Assembly (NCBI GenBank): GCA_038213135.1
Contig: JBBQTQ010000021.1
Coordinates: 1-34,681 of the forward strand
Source: JBBQTQ01 sp038213135
Lineage (GTDB): Bacteria; Actinomycetota; Thermoleophilia; Gaiellales; Gaiellaceae
Length of the DNA: 34,681 nt
Reading direction: 5' to 3'
The position numbers and the translations under genes were made by a program. Shown here piece after piece: positions 1 through 7,133 of this stretch. Below the pieces are notes generated by a model. It saw only the letters and a program-made list of their open reading frames with translations, searched no databases and was not told the origin of the DNA. Numbering within the stretch: the stretch's first letter is position 1; every line of letters starts with the position of its first letter.

Positions 1-2
1 AC

Positions 3-134
3 CGCAACCGGGCGCTGCTGATCCGCTGGTCAAAGAAAGACGAGAACCACCTCGCCCTCCTCCAACTCGCCAGCGGCCTGATCGCCTTCAAAAAAGCCCA
101 TACCGCTCGACTCGCTCTCGCCCAACCGGGATAG
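3..134 (+). mobile_element. C-terminal end of an IS5-like DDE transposase (partial)
   Basis: Forty-three codons are open from the window edge to a TAG at 132-134. The peptide contains RNRALLIRWSKKDENHLAL followed by a hydrophobic helix (LLQLASGLIAF), which resembles the last helix of IS5/IS427-group DDE transposases, where an RW-K-ENYLA motif is common. The rest of the element lies outside the window. Its end should fall just past the stop, around 135-150, where the opposite-strand restriction-modification reading frame stops resembling its family. No terminal inverted repeat or target duplication can be defined with only one end visible. The family assignment is from memory of the C-terminal motif. 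Confidence 0.6.
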
Positions 135-1200
135 GCCCTAAGTCCCTGTCGAATCTCTCCCGCAGCAACTCCGCGACGAGTTTCACCTGTGCCTGCACTA
201 CCTCGGCGGGCGTGTAGTACACGCCGCTCTGCTTCCGGAGCTTTGGGTCGTAGGCGGCGAGGAAGTCTTCGTAGAAGTACAGCCAGACGTCCTTCTCGCC
301 TTCGCCCGTCTGGAGTGCCGCGGGATCGACGGCCTCGATCGTCCGTTCGAGGAGCTCCGCTGGAGCCTTAACTTCCTTACGGGCCTGGGGCTGGGCGAGC
401 ACGCGCAGGACTTGCGCGAGCAGCCCGTGCTTCTCGTCGAGTCGATCGGCGGCCTCCCTCTCGAGTTTCGCGGCGCCCTCGACGCGAGCCAGCAGCAGCG
501 CGTACATGACCGTCTGTGCATACGCGTCCGCGAACTGGGCGTCGTCGGCGTCCGGAAAGAAGACGTCTCGCCATTCACGGGCGAGGTGAGCCAGCGCGCT
601 ATCGGGACTTGCAAGCGCTACTTCGACTCCCTCCCGCAGAAGGCGGGTCAACGGCGCGAGCAGCTCCGCGAGGGCCTTGGGGGAGCGCGGAACGATCGGC
701 TCCCAGCCGAGGAAGTCGCGAAGCACGAGGTCGAGAGCCGCGCAGTCGCCGTCCGTATAGGCGGCGGCTCCCTGTGTGGTGACATCGCCTGACGCGCGGA
801 CGACGTTCCCGACGCGCGCGCCCTTCCGGTAGAGGGCCCAGTCGTTCCCGTCCGTATAGAGCAGGTTGGGGTGACCGGCGAGCCGCTTGAACTGCGCCCG
901 GTCGTGCTCGTCCTTGAACTTGGTGGCGTCTGCCCCTTTGCCGGGCGCCTTCAGCTCGACGTGGCCCGTGAGGGCGCCCCCGACCGAAACGCCCAAGTCA
1001 GGTCGCACGCCGGGCTCGTCGCTGGAGGCTTCCGTTCGGGCGACCACGCCCTCGGCGATTTCCTCGAGCAGCGCCTTCACCGGCGCCTTCAGCTGATCTT
1101 CGGCTTGGGCCGGAACCGTCGACGCCGCTGCGAAGTTGCGCGCCAGATCGGCACCGAAAGCGGAGAGGGCGTCGCGCACCGGAACCGTCATGGACATCAT
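88..1200 (-). pseudogene. Type ISP/IIG-like restriction-modification enzyme, 3' part lost to IS insertion
   Basis: The 370-residue product matches the N-terminal and coupler part of single-chain type ISP/IIG restriction-modification enzymes. Near residues 60-85 lies RPDLGV...GHVELKAP, a plausible PD-(D/E)xK nuclease core with D and ExK. Near residue 335 the sequence KQSGVYYTPAEVV is the hallmark entry into the N6-adenine methyltransferase domain. About 30 residues later the frame runs into the transposase and stops, so the SAM-binding motif, the NPPY catalytic motif and the target-recognition domain are all missing. Intact relatives are usually 900 residues or more. The start is the first of two tandem ATGs at 1195-1200, with AGG a few bases upstream. 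A nuclease piece without its methyltransferase is probably inactive. Remaining sequence could lie beyond the IS, outside the window. Confidence 0.8.
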
Positions 1201-1269
1201 TCTCGCCTGTCGGCCCGGATGGGCATAAGCCGTCACGAAGCCGGCACAGACGCCATCGGGACCCGCCCC

Positions 1270-1275
1270 TAGACT
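1270..1275 (+). promoter_or_regulatory. -10 box of radA, leaderless type
   Basis: TAGACT lies exactly six bases before the GTG start of radA. Transcription would begin at or next to the start codon, giving a leaderless mRNA. The same box and spacing occur before the genes starting at 23641, 24951 and 12853 (as TAGAGT in the last two). No clear -35 hexamer is seen. Confidence 0.55.
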
Positions 1276-1281
1276 GGCTTC

Positions 1282-2631
1282 GTGGCCAAGCCCGCGCTTC
1301 AACATGCCTGCTCCGAGTGCGGGTACACGACCGGCCGGTGGCTCGGTCGCTGTCCCAGTTGCGGCTCGTTCGGCACGCTCGTCGAGGAGGTGATCGGCAA
1401 GGTCATCCACGCACAGGCGCCGCCGAAACCCTTGCTGCGGCTCGTCGAGGTCGTGGCGGAAGAATCGGAGCGGATCCCGACCGGCGTGCCGGAGCTCGAC
1501 CGGGTGCTCGGCGGAGGGCTCGTTCCCGCGTCGCTCGTGTTGGTCGGCGGCGAGCCGGGCGTCGGCAAGTCGACGCTCCTCCTGATGGCGCTGGCGGCGA
1601 TCTCGAAGGATCGGCGGGCGCTGCTCGTCACGGGCGAGGAGTCGACGGCACAGGTGAAGTTGCGCGCCGCCCGCCTCGGCGGTGCCGAGCGCGTCGAGAT
1701 CCTCGCCGAGACCGAGCTCGACGCGGTCTGCGAGACCCTCGAGCGCGAGCGGCCGGACGTCTGCGTGATCGACTCCGTTCAGACGCTCTACTCGGCCGAG
1801 CTCGGCTCGGCCCCCGGGTCGGTGGCGCAGGTGCGCGAGGCCGCCTCCCGTCTGCTGCGAGTCGCGAAGGAGTCCGGGGTCGCGGTCTTCCTCGTCGGCC
1901 ACGTGACGAAGGACGGAGCGGTCGCCGGCCCGCGAGTCCTCGAGCATCTCGTCGACTGCGTGCTGCAGTTCGAGGGCGACCGCTACCGCGAGCACCGGGT
2001 GCTGCGCGCGGTCAAGAATCGCTTCGGCTCGACGAACGAGCTCGGTGTCTTCGAGATGACCGGGACGGGGCTCATGGGCGTTGCCGATCCTTCGGAGCTC
2101 TTCGGCCGGCGGGAGCAAGGCGAGATCGGCTCGGCCGTCGCGTGCGCGCTCGAAGGCACGCGGCCGATCCTGCTCGAGATCCAGGCGCTCGTCTCGCCGA
2201 CCGACCTGGCAATGCCGCGACGCGTCGCGACGGGTGTCGACCCCAAGCGCCTCGCGATGATCGTCGCCGTGCTCGGCCGCCACGCGCGCGTTGCGCTCGG
2301 CCAGGCCGATGTCTTCGTGAACGTCGCCGGTGGTCTCCGGATCGACGAGCCGGGCGCGGATCTGGCCGTTGCGTTGGCGATTGCCTCGGCGGCGCGAGGC
2401 TCGGCGGTCACCGACGGCCTCGCGGCCTTCGGCGAGCTCGGCCTCACGGGCCGCCTTCGCGCCGCGACCCAGTCCGACCGGCGGCTCGAGGAGTGCCGGA
2501 AGCTCGGCCTTCACACCGTGCTGGCTCCCGCCGGCACGACCGGAACGGGCAAGCCGAAAGTGATCGAAGCTGGGACGATCAAGGATGCGATCGCCGCCGG
2601 CCTCGGATCCCATGCGTCTGCCAAGACCTAG
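1282..2631 (+). CDS. radA: DNA repair protein RadA (Sms)
   Basis: RadA is a RecA-like, DnaB-type ATPase that promotes branch migration in recombinational repair. The 449-residue length is normal. In order the protein shows a C4 zinc finger (C10, C13, C24, C27), a Walker A site GGEPGVGKST near residues 89-98, a Walker B region ending in VIDSVQ near 160, the RadA signature KNRFGST near 244-250, and a C-terminal Lon-protease-like domain from about 270. The start is GTG at 1282, fixed by the N-terminal zinc finger and by the -10 box six bases upstream. It is transcribed away from the disrupted restriction gene and is followed by carD after 149 bases, a neighbourhood seen in several actinobacteria. 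Confidence 0.97.
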   Translation: MAKPALQHACSECGYTTGRWLGRCPSCGSFGTLVEEVIGKVIHAQAPPKPLLRLVEVVAEESERIPTGVPELDRVLGGGLVPASLVLVGGEPGVGKSTLLLMALAAISKDRRALLVTGEESTAQVKLRAARLGGAERVEILAETELDAVCETLERERPDVCVIDSVQTLYSAELGSAPGSVAQVREAASRLLRVAKESGVAVFLVGHVTKDGAVAGPRVLEHLVDCVLQFEGDRYREHRVLRAVKNRFGSTNELGVFEMTGTGLMGVADPSELFGRREQGEIGSAVACALEGTRPILLEIQALVSPTDLAMPRRVATGVDPKRLAMIVAVLGRHARVALGQADVFVNVAGGLRIDEPGADLAVALAIASAARGSAVTDGLAAFGELGLTGRLRAATQSDRRLEECRKLGLHTVLAPAGTTGTGKPKVIEAGTIKDAIAAGLGSHASAKT

Positions 2632-2662
2632 TCCGCGTTCAGCAGGGCTTTTTCAGCGTAAC

Positions 2663-2712
2663 TAGCGGAAAACTGCCGGAAAATGGCTTTTTTGAGCCGA
2701 TTCCGCTACACT
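2663..2712 (+). promoter_or_regulatory. carD upstream region: inverted repeat and candidate -10
   Basis: A perfect 8-bp inverted repeat, TAGCGGAA at 2663-2670 and TTCCGCTA at 2701-2708, frames 30 bases that contain a T6 run. A possible -10 box TACACT at 2707-2712 overlaps the right arm, so the repeat could be an operator for carD. It could equally be a long-loop terminator-like structure after radA. No good -35 is visible at 16-18 bp. The repeat is directly visible; the function is a guess. Confidence 0.35.
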
Positions 2713-2780
2713 GCTTAGGCGTCCGCTGGCGGTTTTTCACGCCGGCGGCTTGGCGACTAATGGGCGGAAAGGGGACCGGG

Positions 2781-3302
2781 TTGTACAAGGTCGGCGACAA
2801 GGTGGTGTATCCGCACCACGGGGCAGGGACGGTCGTGAAGCGGGAGACACGCGAGGTGCTCGGCACGAAGCGTGAGTACCTGACCATCCAGATCCTGCAC
2901 AACGACATGACCGTGAACGTGCCTAGCGAGAACGCCGAGAAGGTCGGTCTCCGGCGCGTGATCGACGAGGTGACCGTCGAGAAGGTGTTGAAGGCGCTGA
3001 CCGGCAACGGCTCGGCGATGCCGAAGAACTGGAACCGCCGCTTCAAGCACAACCGCGACAAGATGAAGACCGGCGACATCTTCGAGTTGGCCGAGGTCGT
3101 TCGGAATCTGTCGCTCCGCGACCACGAGAAGGGGCTCTCGACCGGCGAGAAGCAGATGTTCGTCAAGGCCAAGAAGATCCTCGCAAGCGAGCTGATGTAC
3201 GCGAAGCAGATGGACGAGGACGAGGCAGCCGCCTGGCTCGACGAGGTCCTCTCCACCGTCAGCCCCAGCAAGAAGAAGTCGAAGGTCAGCGCCGCGGTCT
3301 AG
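2781..3302 (+). CDS. carD: CarD-family transcriptional regulator
   Basis: CarD binds the RNA polymerase beta subunit through an N-terminal Tudor-like domain and stabilises open promoter complexes, notably at rRNA promoters; it is essential in mycobacteria. The protein opens YKVGDKVVYPHHGAGTV, the RID hallmark, and continues into the all-helical C-terminal DNA-binding domain, including the W of NWNRRF, and ends in a Lys-rich tail. An upstream in-frame ATG at 2760 exists. The TTG at 2781 is preferred because GGAAAGGGG lies about six bases before it and the product then begins where mycobacterial CarD begins. The result is 173 residues. ispD follows after 12 bases and may be co-transcribed. Confidence 0.93.
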   Translation: MYKVGDKVVYPHHGAGTVVKRETREVLGTKREYLTIQILHNDMTVNVPSENAEKVGLRRVIDEVTVEKVLKALTGNGSAMPKNWNRRFKHNRDKMKTGDIFELAEVVRNLSLRDHEKGLSTGEKQMFVKAKKILASELMYAKQMDEDEAAAWLDEVLSTVSPSKKKSKVSAAV

Positions 3303-3314
3303 CGGCGGGGGCGC

Positions 3315-3986
3315 TTGAGCGTCTGGGCCGTCCTCGCTGCCGGGGGTAGGGGCGAGCGGCTCGGGTCGGAGCGCCCGAAGGCATTCGTCCGGCTCGGCGA
3401 GCGTCCGTTGCTCGCCGAGAGCCTCGAGCGGCTCGAGGGCTCTGATTGGATCGACGCGATCGTCCTCGTCGTACCGGCCGGCTGGGAGGAGCCTGCGATC
3501 CTGCTCGCCGAGGAGCTCGGCTGCGGCAAGGTGAGCGCGAGCGTCGCCGGCGGCGAGACGCGAGCCGATTCCGTGCGACTCGGTCTGGCGGAAGTGCCAG
3601 ACGAGGCGGCCGCGGTGCTCGTCCACGACGCCGCGCGGCCGCTGCTGCCCGAGGAGGTGATCGAGCGGGTGCTCGACCCGCTCGGAGAAGGCTGGGACGG
3701 AGCGGTTCCGGGCCTGCCGATCGCCGACACCGTGAAACGGGTGGAGGGCGACGCCGTTATCGAGACGCTCGCGCGGAGCGAGCTGATGGCGGTGCAGACG
3801 CCACAGGCGTTCGCGCTCGCTGCGCTGCGGCGAGCGTTCGCAGGCGATCTGTCGGAAGCGAGCGACTGCGCGTCACTCGTCGAGGCGCGGGGTGGGCGGA
3901 TCAAGGTTGTGCCCGGCGACCCGCGACTCCTGAAGGTGACTGGGCCAGGGGATCTGGCGCTCGTCGAGGGCTGGCTGCGCGCGTGA
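3315..3986 (+). CDS. ispD: 2-C-methyl-D-erythritol 4-phosphate cytidylyltransferase
   Basis: IspD joins CTP to MEP in the non-mevalonate isoprenoid pathway. The 223-residue protein has the nucleotidyltransferase N-terminus LAAGGRGERLG with the catalytic lysine in SERPKAF, the VHDAARP motif near residue 98, the MAVQTPQAF motif near 157 and a SDCASLVE segment matching the usual acidic MEP-binding stretch. The start is TTG at 3315 after a G-rich stretch. The stop overlaps the GTG of the PHP gene by GTGA. With ispF two genes downstream this makes a MEP-pathway operon interrupted by a phosphoesterase. Confidence 0.95.
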   Translation: MSVWAVLAAGGRGERLGSERPKAFVRLGERPLLAESLERLEGSDWIDAIVLVVPAGWEEPAILLAEELGCGKVSASVAGGETRADSVRLGLAEVPDEAAAVLVHDAARPLLPEEVIERVLDPLGEGWDGAVPGLPIADTVKRVEGDAVIETLARSELMAVQTPQAFALAALRRAFAGDLSEASDCASLVEARGGRIKVVPGDPRLLKVTGPGDLALVEGWLRA

Positions 3987-4771
3987 TCGTCGATTACCAC
4001 ATGCACCTCCGCAATCCCGCGGAGGAGATCGACCATACGGTCGAGGCGGTCGAGCGCTTCGTGGAGGCTGCCGCGGTCGCCGGCGTCGACGAGATCGGGC
4101 TGACAGAGCACGTCTACTACTTCCGGCAGACGCGCGAGATCTGGAGCCTCCCCTACCAGACCGAGCGCTGCGTCTACGACCTCGACGCCTACTGCGATGC
4201 CGTCCTGGAGGCGAAGCGGCAAGGTCTCCCGGTCAAGCTCGGCCTCGAGGTCGATTTCGTCGGGCCGCTGCAACCGCGCCTCGACGAGATCCTCCGGTCG
4301 TACCCGTGGGACTACCTGCTCGGCTCGGTGCACTGGATCGACGGCGAGGCGGTCGACCAGCGGCCAGGCATCTGGGTGGGTCGGACCGTGGTGGACGTGT
4401 GGGAGCTTTACTTCGAAGCGCTCGGGGAGCTCGCGTGGAGCGGCGCGGTCGACGTGCTGGCACATCCCGACCTCGCGAAGATCTATGGCCAGCGCCCCGA
4501 CGGCGAGTTGGGCGGGTTCTACGAGCGGGTCGCCGGCGCCGACGTCGCGCTCGAGATCTCGACCGCGGGCCTGCGCAAGCCGGTCGGCGAGCTGTATCCG
4601 GATAGAGAATTTCTCGCGCTTGAGCTGCCGATCACGCTCGCCTCGGACGCTCACGTGCCCGGCCTGGTCGGCCGGGATTTCGACCAGGCGCTCGACCTGG
4701 CGGAGACGGCAGGATTCACGACCGTGAGCGTCTTCGACGGCCGACGGCGGCGGCAGGAGCCGCTCGGATGA
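3983..4771 (+). CDS. PHP-domain phosphoesterase, histidinol-phosphatase HisJ family
   Basis: This 262-residue protein belongs to the PHP superfamily of metal-dependent phosphoesterases. Metal ligands are visible at the N-terminus (DYHMH, residues 4-8) and in TEHVYYF, GLEVDF, GSVHWI, LAHPDL and the final SDAH. The EISTAGLRKPVGELYP stretch is typical of HisJ-type histidinol phosphatases. The biochemical role cannot be settled here, because the gene sits between ispD and ispF with four-base overlaps on both sides (GTGA, ATGA) and no histidine-biosynthesis gene is nearby. It could complete histidine synthesis from an off-pathway location, or act on another small phosphoester. Confidence 0.88.
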   Translation: MIVDYHMHLRNPAEEIDHTVEAVERFVEAAAVAGVDEIGLTEHVYYFRQTREIWSLPYQTERCVYDLDAYCDAVLEAKRQGLPVKLGLEVDFVGPLQPRLDEILRSYPWDYLLGSVHWIDGEAVDQRPGIWVGRTVVDVWELYFEALGELAWSGAVDVLAHPDLAKIYGQRPDGELGGFYERVAGADVALEISTAGLRKPVGELYPDREFLALELPITLASDAHVPGLVGRDFDQALDLAETAGFTTVSVFDGRRRRQEPLG

Positions 4772-5247
4772 GCGAGTACCGCGTCGGGATCGGCGTTGAC
4801 GCGCATGCGCTCGAGGCGGGAGTGCCGCTCGTCCTCGGCGGCGTCGAGTTCGAGTCGGAGCGAGGTCTCGCGGGGCATTCCGATGGGGACGTGATCGCTC
4901 ACGCGCTGACTGACGCCGTGCTGGGGGCCGCCGGGCTCGGCGATCTCGGGTCGTTCTTCCCGTCCGGCGATGAGCGCTACAGGGGCGCCCGCTCTCTGGA
5001 TCTGCTGACGCACGCCTGGCACCGGGTCTGCGCCGACGGTTGGGGGCTCGTCAATGCAGACTGCGTACTGATTGGCGAGCAGCCCCGCCTCGCGCCGCGG
5101 CGCGAGGAGATGCAGGCGCGACTCGCAGAGGCCTTATGCGTGGATCGCGGCCTCGTCACCGTGCGTGCGACGACGACCGACCGGCTCGGCTTCACGGGCC
5201 GTGGCGAGGGTCTGGCCGCCCAGGCCGTAGCGCTCCTCACTCGCTGA
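4768..5247 (+). CDS. ispF: 2-C-methyl-D-erythritol 2,4-cyclodiphosphate synthase
   Basis: IspF forms the cyclic diphosphate of the MEP pathway, releasing CMP. At 159 residues it has family length. Metal ligands appear as GVDAHAL (D10, H12) and the GHSDGDV histidine near residue 37. ATTTDRLGFTGRGEGL near the C-terminus is the strongly conserved IspF signature. The ATG overlaps the PHP gene stop as ATGA, so translation is probably coupled. It is the last gene of the carD/ispD unit and faces mutY across a 154-base intergenic stretch that holds a structured RNA candidate. Confidence 0.97.
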   Translation: MSEYRVGIGVDAHALEAGVPLVLGGVEFESERGLAGHSDGDVIAHALTDAVLGAAGLGDLGSFFPSGDERYRGARSLDLLTHAWHRVCADGWGLVNADCVLIGEQPRLAPRREEMQARLAEALCVDRGLVTVRATTTDRLGFTGRGEGLAAQAVALLTR

Positions 5248-5283
5248 GCCGCGTCCGGGCCCGCGCCAAAATTGGCTCAGAAT

Positions 5284-5317
5284 CGACACAGACACGTGCG
5301 ACTCTCGCCGCTAAGCT
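5284..5317 (+). promoter_or_regulatory. Promoter-like motif, copy D
   Basis: CGACACAGACACGT at 5284-5297 matches 10 of 14 positions of the CGTCACCCACGCGT element seen at 10347, 23507 and 27158 (minus). The -10-like TAAGCT begins exactly 28 bases after its first base, as in the other three copies. It points rightward from the convergent ispF/mutY gap, where there is no downstream gene on this strand until gltX-like at 6147. That suggests it transcribes the folded sequence right after it. Confidence 0.5.
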
Positions 5318-5323
5318 GACCCT

Positions 5324-5402
5324 AGGGACGCACTCCCCACCCTTGGGCGGGGTTACGCGCGCGGGCGCGCGTGAACCTGTAATGGAGTGCGAAGGCAACC
5401 CT
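5324..5402 (+). ncRNA. Candidate structured small RNA
   Basis: Starting seven bases after the copy D -10 box, the sequence can fold into a closed multibranch structure. AGGG 5324-5327 pairs with CCCT 5399-5402. CGCACTCC 5329-5336 pairs with GGAGTGCG 5384-5391. Inside are a short C/G hairpin at 5337-5350 and a very stable hairpin with ACGCGCGC 5355-5362 against GCGCGCGT 5365-5372, extended by GGTT against AACC around a bulged G. No open frame or T-rich tail is evident. It could instead be the 3' end structure of convergent transcripts. It matches no RNA family I recognise. Confidence 0.4.
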
Positions 5403-6118
5403 CAGCTCGGCAGTGCGACAAAGCCGTCGGCGAGCGTCACGAGGCCGTCGCGCTCCAGGGATGCCACTGCTTCCCCGTCCAGCTCGTCTACCGGGCGGGC
5501 GGCCTCTGCGACGAGTCGTAGAACTCCGGAACGCCTCTGGCGGAACGAGCCCTCGAAGGCCGACTGTCGTCGCGCCGGCTCGTACCGGCGGCCACGCGAT
5601 GGGCAACCCGAGGCGAGCGGGCACACCTCGCAGCGGGGCACGCGCGCCAAGCAGACCTCTCGCCCGAGATCGAAGAGCGCCTGGGCGCACTCGTGGTTGA
5701 ACGCGAACGCCGTTCGCTCCTGCACGCGTGCGATGTTCGTGTCGACTGGCAAGGCAGGGTGCCCCAGCGCGAAGCACCCGACCGCGTCAGCCGTGTAGCG
5801 CCCGACGCCGGGCAGCTCGGTCAAGTCCTCGGGCCATCCCGACCGAGCCACGATGCGAGCCGCGCGGTGCAGGTTGACGGCCCGCCGGTTGTAGCCGAGC
5901 CCCTGCCAGGCGCGAATCACCTCCGCGGTCGAAGCGCTGCCGAGAGCCTTCACCGTCGGCCAGCGCTCGAGCCATTCGAGGTACCGGGGCACGACTCGCG
6001 CCACCTGCGTTTGCTGGAGCATCACCTCCGAGACGAGAATCGCGTACGGGTCTCGCGTATGCCGCCAGGGAAGATCGCGGCCGTTCGCGGCATACCAGGC
6101 GAGCAGGGCGTCTCGCAC
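5402..6118 (-). CDS. mutY: A/G-specific adenine glycosylase, short form without the MutT-like domain
   Basis: MutY removes adenine mispaired with 8-oxoguanine. The catalytic core is complete: E31 in SEVMLQQTQV, the helix-hairpin-helix LPGVGRYTADAV near residues 102-113, D126 in VDTNI, and a [4Fe-4S] site C156, C163, C166, C172 with 6-2-5 spacing. The 238 residues end about 65 after the cluster, so the usual C-terminal NUDIX/MutT-like 8-oxoG recognition domain is missing. The GTG at 6118 is chosen because a -10-like TACACT at 6127-6132 lies eight bases upstream. An in-frame TTG at 6127 overlaps that box. The gene diverges from gltX-like with only 28 bases between starts. Confidence 0.93.
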   Translation of the reverse strand: MRDALLAWYAANGRDLPWRHTRDPYAILVSEVMLQQTQVARVVPRYLEWLERWPTVKALGSASTAEVIRAWQGLGYNRRAVNLHRAARIVARSGWPEDLTELPGVGRYTADAVGCFALGHPALPVDTNIARVQERTAFAFNHECAQALFDLGREVCLARVPRCEVCPLASGCPSRGRRYEPARRQSAFEGSFRQRRSGVLRLVAEAARPVDELDGEAVASLERDGLVTLADGFVALPS

Positions 6119-6126
6119 GGAGGCCA

Positions 6127-6136
6127 AGTGTAAGTT
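6127..6136. promoter_or_regulatory. Overlapping divergent -10 boxes for mutY and gltX-like
   Basis: On the minus strand TACACT (6132 to 6127) serves mutY. On the plus strand TAAGTT (6131-6136) lies 10 bases before the gltX-like ATG. The two boxes share two bases, so the two promoters probably compete for polymerase. No -35 elements are clear. Confidence 0.4.
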
Positions 6137-6146
6137 TCGTCGCGGA

Positions 6147-7133
6147 ATGAAGCGCGTCCGGTTCGCGCCCAGCCCGACGGGCTCGCTGCACGTCGGCAAC
6201 GCCCTCAGCGCCGTCGCGAACAGACGCTTCGGCGACTGGTTCCTGCTCCGGATCGACGACACCGACCCGGCCCGCAACGTCCCCGGCGGAGAGGAGGCGA
6301 TCATCGACGACCTCCGCTGGCTCGGGCTCGACTGGGATGAAGGGCCGGTTCGGCAAAGCTCACGGCAGGTCCGCTACCGGGAGGCCGCCGAGGAGCTCGG
6401 CGAGCGCTTCGACGGGATTACGCTTCTACGTCCCGACGGCACCGCCACCTACCACCTCGCGAGCGTGGTCGACGATGCCGACTTCCAAATCACGCACGTC
6501 GTCCGCGGCAACGACCACCGCCCGAACGAAGCTCTGCACAAGCGCCTGCACGAGGCGCTCGGCACTCGCGCGCCGGAGTACGTCCACCACGGGCTGATTC
6601 TCGGCGAGGACGGAAAGAAGCTCGCAAAGCGCGCCCCGGGCGCGACTGTCGCGGCTCTCCGCGACGAGGGGATCCCGTCGCAGGCTGTGGTTGCCTATCT
6701 CGAGGAGCTCGGGATCCCGCGACACGACGTCCACTACGACCTCGGCCGGATTCATCGGCTCGCGGTCGAGGCGATTGCGGCGATGCCGGACGAGCAACTC
6801 GCGGCCGCTGCCGGTGCGCCGCTCGAGCTGGTGCCTGCATTGCGGGGAGCGCGCGACCTGAACGAGGCCAGGGAAGCCGCTCGGCACGTGCTCGAGCCGC
6901 TAGCTGCCGAGCTGCCACCCGAGGCGAGGCCGACGCTCGAGCGATTCCGCGAGCTGGTCCGCAGCAACGGACTCGAGGCCAAAGCGCTGCTTCGCGAGCT
7001 GAAGGCGGTCGGCGGCGACCTCAAGGTCCTCAGGCTCGCGCTGACCGGACGGGAGCACGGCCCTGAGCTCTGGGCCGTGATCGCCGCGCTGCCGCGCGAC
7101 GAGACGCTGCGCCGGATCGATGCGGCTCTATAG
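6147..7133 (+). CDS. Compact glutamyl-tRNA synthetase-like protein
   Basis: The product is a class I Glu/Gln-tRNA synthetase catalytic domain with HIGH-like PSPTGSLHVGN at residues 8-18, the DDTDPARN glutamate/ATP pocket, VVRGNDHRPN near 125 and a KMSKS-like GKKLAKR near 155-161. At 328 residues it is much shorter than a normal GltX of about 470-490. The stretch between the YREAAEELGERFDG helix and ILRSDGT-type motif (here LLRPDGTATYH) is collapsed, removing the segment that usually holds the YCFCT/zinc-type insert. The C-terminal part is reduced, yet ends with KVLRLALTGREHGPEL, typical of the anticodon-binding region. That tail separates it from the even shorter GluQ-RS. It may be a genuine minimal GluRS. 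It overlaps cysS by 14 bases. Confidence 0.85.
   Translation: MKRVRFAPSPTGSLHVGNALSAVANRRFGDWFLLRIDDTDPARNVPGGEEAIIDDLRWLGLDWDEGPVRQSSRQVRYREAAEELGERFDGITLLRPDGTATYHLASVVDDADFQITHVVRGNDHRPNEALHKRLHEALGTRAPEYVHHGLILGEDGKKLAKRAPGATVAALRDEGIPSQAVVAYLEELGIPRHDVHYDLGRIHRLAVEAIAAMPDEQLAAAAGAPLELVPALRGARDLNEAREAARHVLEPLAAELPPEARPTLERFRELVRSNGLEAKALLRELKAVGGDLKVLRLALTGREHGPELWAVIAALPRDETLRRIDAAL

Noticed and set aside
1201..2613. Extension of the restriction-modification frame to 841 residues on the minus strand
   Set aside because: The extra residues are Arg/Ala/Glu-rich shadow of radA. radA has full motif support and the domain start is at 1200.
5270..5400. c-di-AMP (ydaO) riboswitch on the minus strand
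   Set aside because: A short CAGCTTAGC-like stretch recalls the 3' end of that riboswitch, but the other conserved blocks are missing and the strand leads out of mutY into the 3' end of ispF with no target gene.
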